From contig DKFM01000005.1 of assembly GCA_002452815.1 (NCBI GenBank), forward strand, positions 186,001-250,000: 64,000 bases of DNA, in the 5' to 3' direction. This stretch comes from Rhodobacteraceae bacterium UBA6796 (GTDB lineage: Bacteria; Pseudomonadota; Alphaproteobacteria; Rhodobacterales; Rhodobacteraceae). Position 1 is the first letter of the stretch; each line of letters begins with the position of its first letter. This document shows, in pieces, positions 63,934 to 64,000 of the stretch. Under the pieces are notes generated by a model. The model searched no databases and was not told where the DNA came from. It saw only the letters and a program-made list of their open reading frames with translations. The position numbers and the translations under genes are program-made.

Positions 63934-64000
63934 TGGTGCCCAGGAGAGGACTCGAACCTCCACGCCTTGCGGCACACGGACCTGAACCGTGCGCGTCTAC
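63934..64000 (-). tRNA. tRNA-Leu (anticodon CAG), truncated by the window edge
   Basis: Minus strand: encoded CCA, acceptor 3' half, T arm (GAGGTTCGAGTCCTC), long variable arm (class II) and anticodon loop TTCAGGT (CAG, codon CTG). The 5' part lies beyond 64000. Confidence 0.88.

Overview
The window is a GC-rich chromosomal segment of an alphaproteobacterium, almost certainly Rhodobacteraceae (Rhodobacterales). Support comes from a CcrM-type GANTC methyltransferase, the gene run rnd-kdsD-lptC-lptA-lptB-hpf-ptsN, FnrL/FixK-type regulators, a BapA-prefix adhesin with LapB/LapC-like type I secretion genes, and many tightly overlapping ATGA gene junctions. I see no rRNA, CRISPR, transposase, integrase or plasmid origin. 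One complete tRNA-Arg(CCT) and one truncated tRNA-Leu(CAG) are present.

Layout. 1-5 kb: mogA and argG, ilvA, and a divergent HPt protein / response-regulator-phosphatase pair. 5-12.4 kb (minus strand): a type I secretion operon that makes a Bap-like adhesin and its ABC exporter, membrane-fusion protein and TolC-like outer membrane lipoprotein. 12.5-27.8 kb: housekeeping genes (two Nudix hydrolases, hslO, CCA-type nucleotidyltransferase, ABC exporter, RlmD-like methyltransferase, two L,D-transpeptidases, a CAP-domain lipoprotein, hemH, otsBA, an NDUFAF5-like protein, comF-like, grxC, a Nit2-like amidase, a MarR regulator). 27.8-34.1 kb: ccrM, rnhB, small secreted proteins, a membrane protein with a winged-helix domain, and the carboxyspermidine route to spermidine (nspC plus its dehydrogenase).

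34.4-44.3 kb is the most unusual region. Two convergent Crp/Fnr-family regulators are followed by a small lipoprotein with a perfect FNR box in front of it, a Slam-like (DUF560-type) outer membrane barrel, a 784-residue acidic RTX protein with a near-perfect FNR box upstream, a lipoprotein resembling the TbpB/fHbp barrel that Slam proteins handle, and a second type I exporter (HlyD plus ABC). I read it as an oxygen-responsive cell-surface module that pairs a Slam-type and a type I route. This is an inference.

44.6-59.1 kb is a surface-polysaccharide region: two sulfotransferases, a KpsM-like permease, cysQ (recycles the PAP that sulfotransferases release), kdsB, galU, galE and four glycosyltransferases. 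59.1-63.8 kb (minus strand) is LPS transport and Kdo supply with hpf and ptsN; rpoN, often found between lptB and hpf in other proteobacteria, is absent here.
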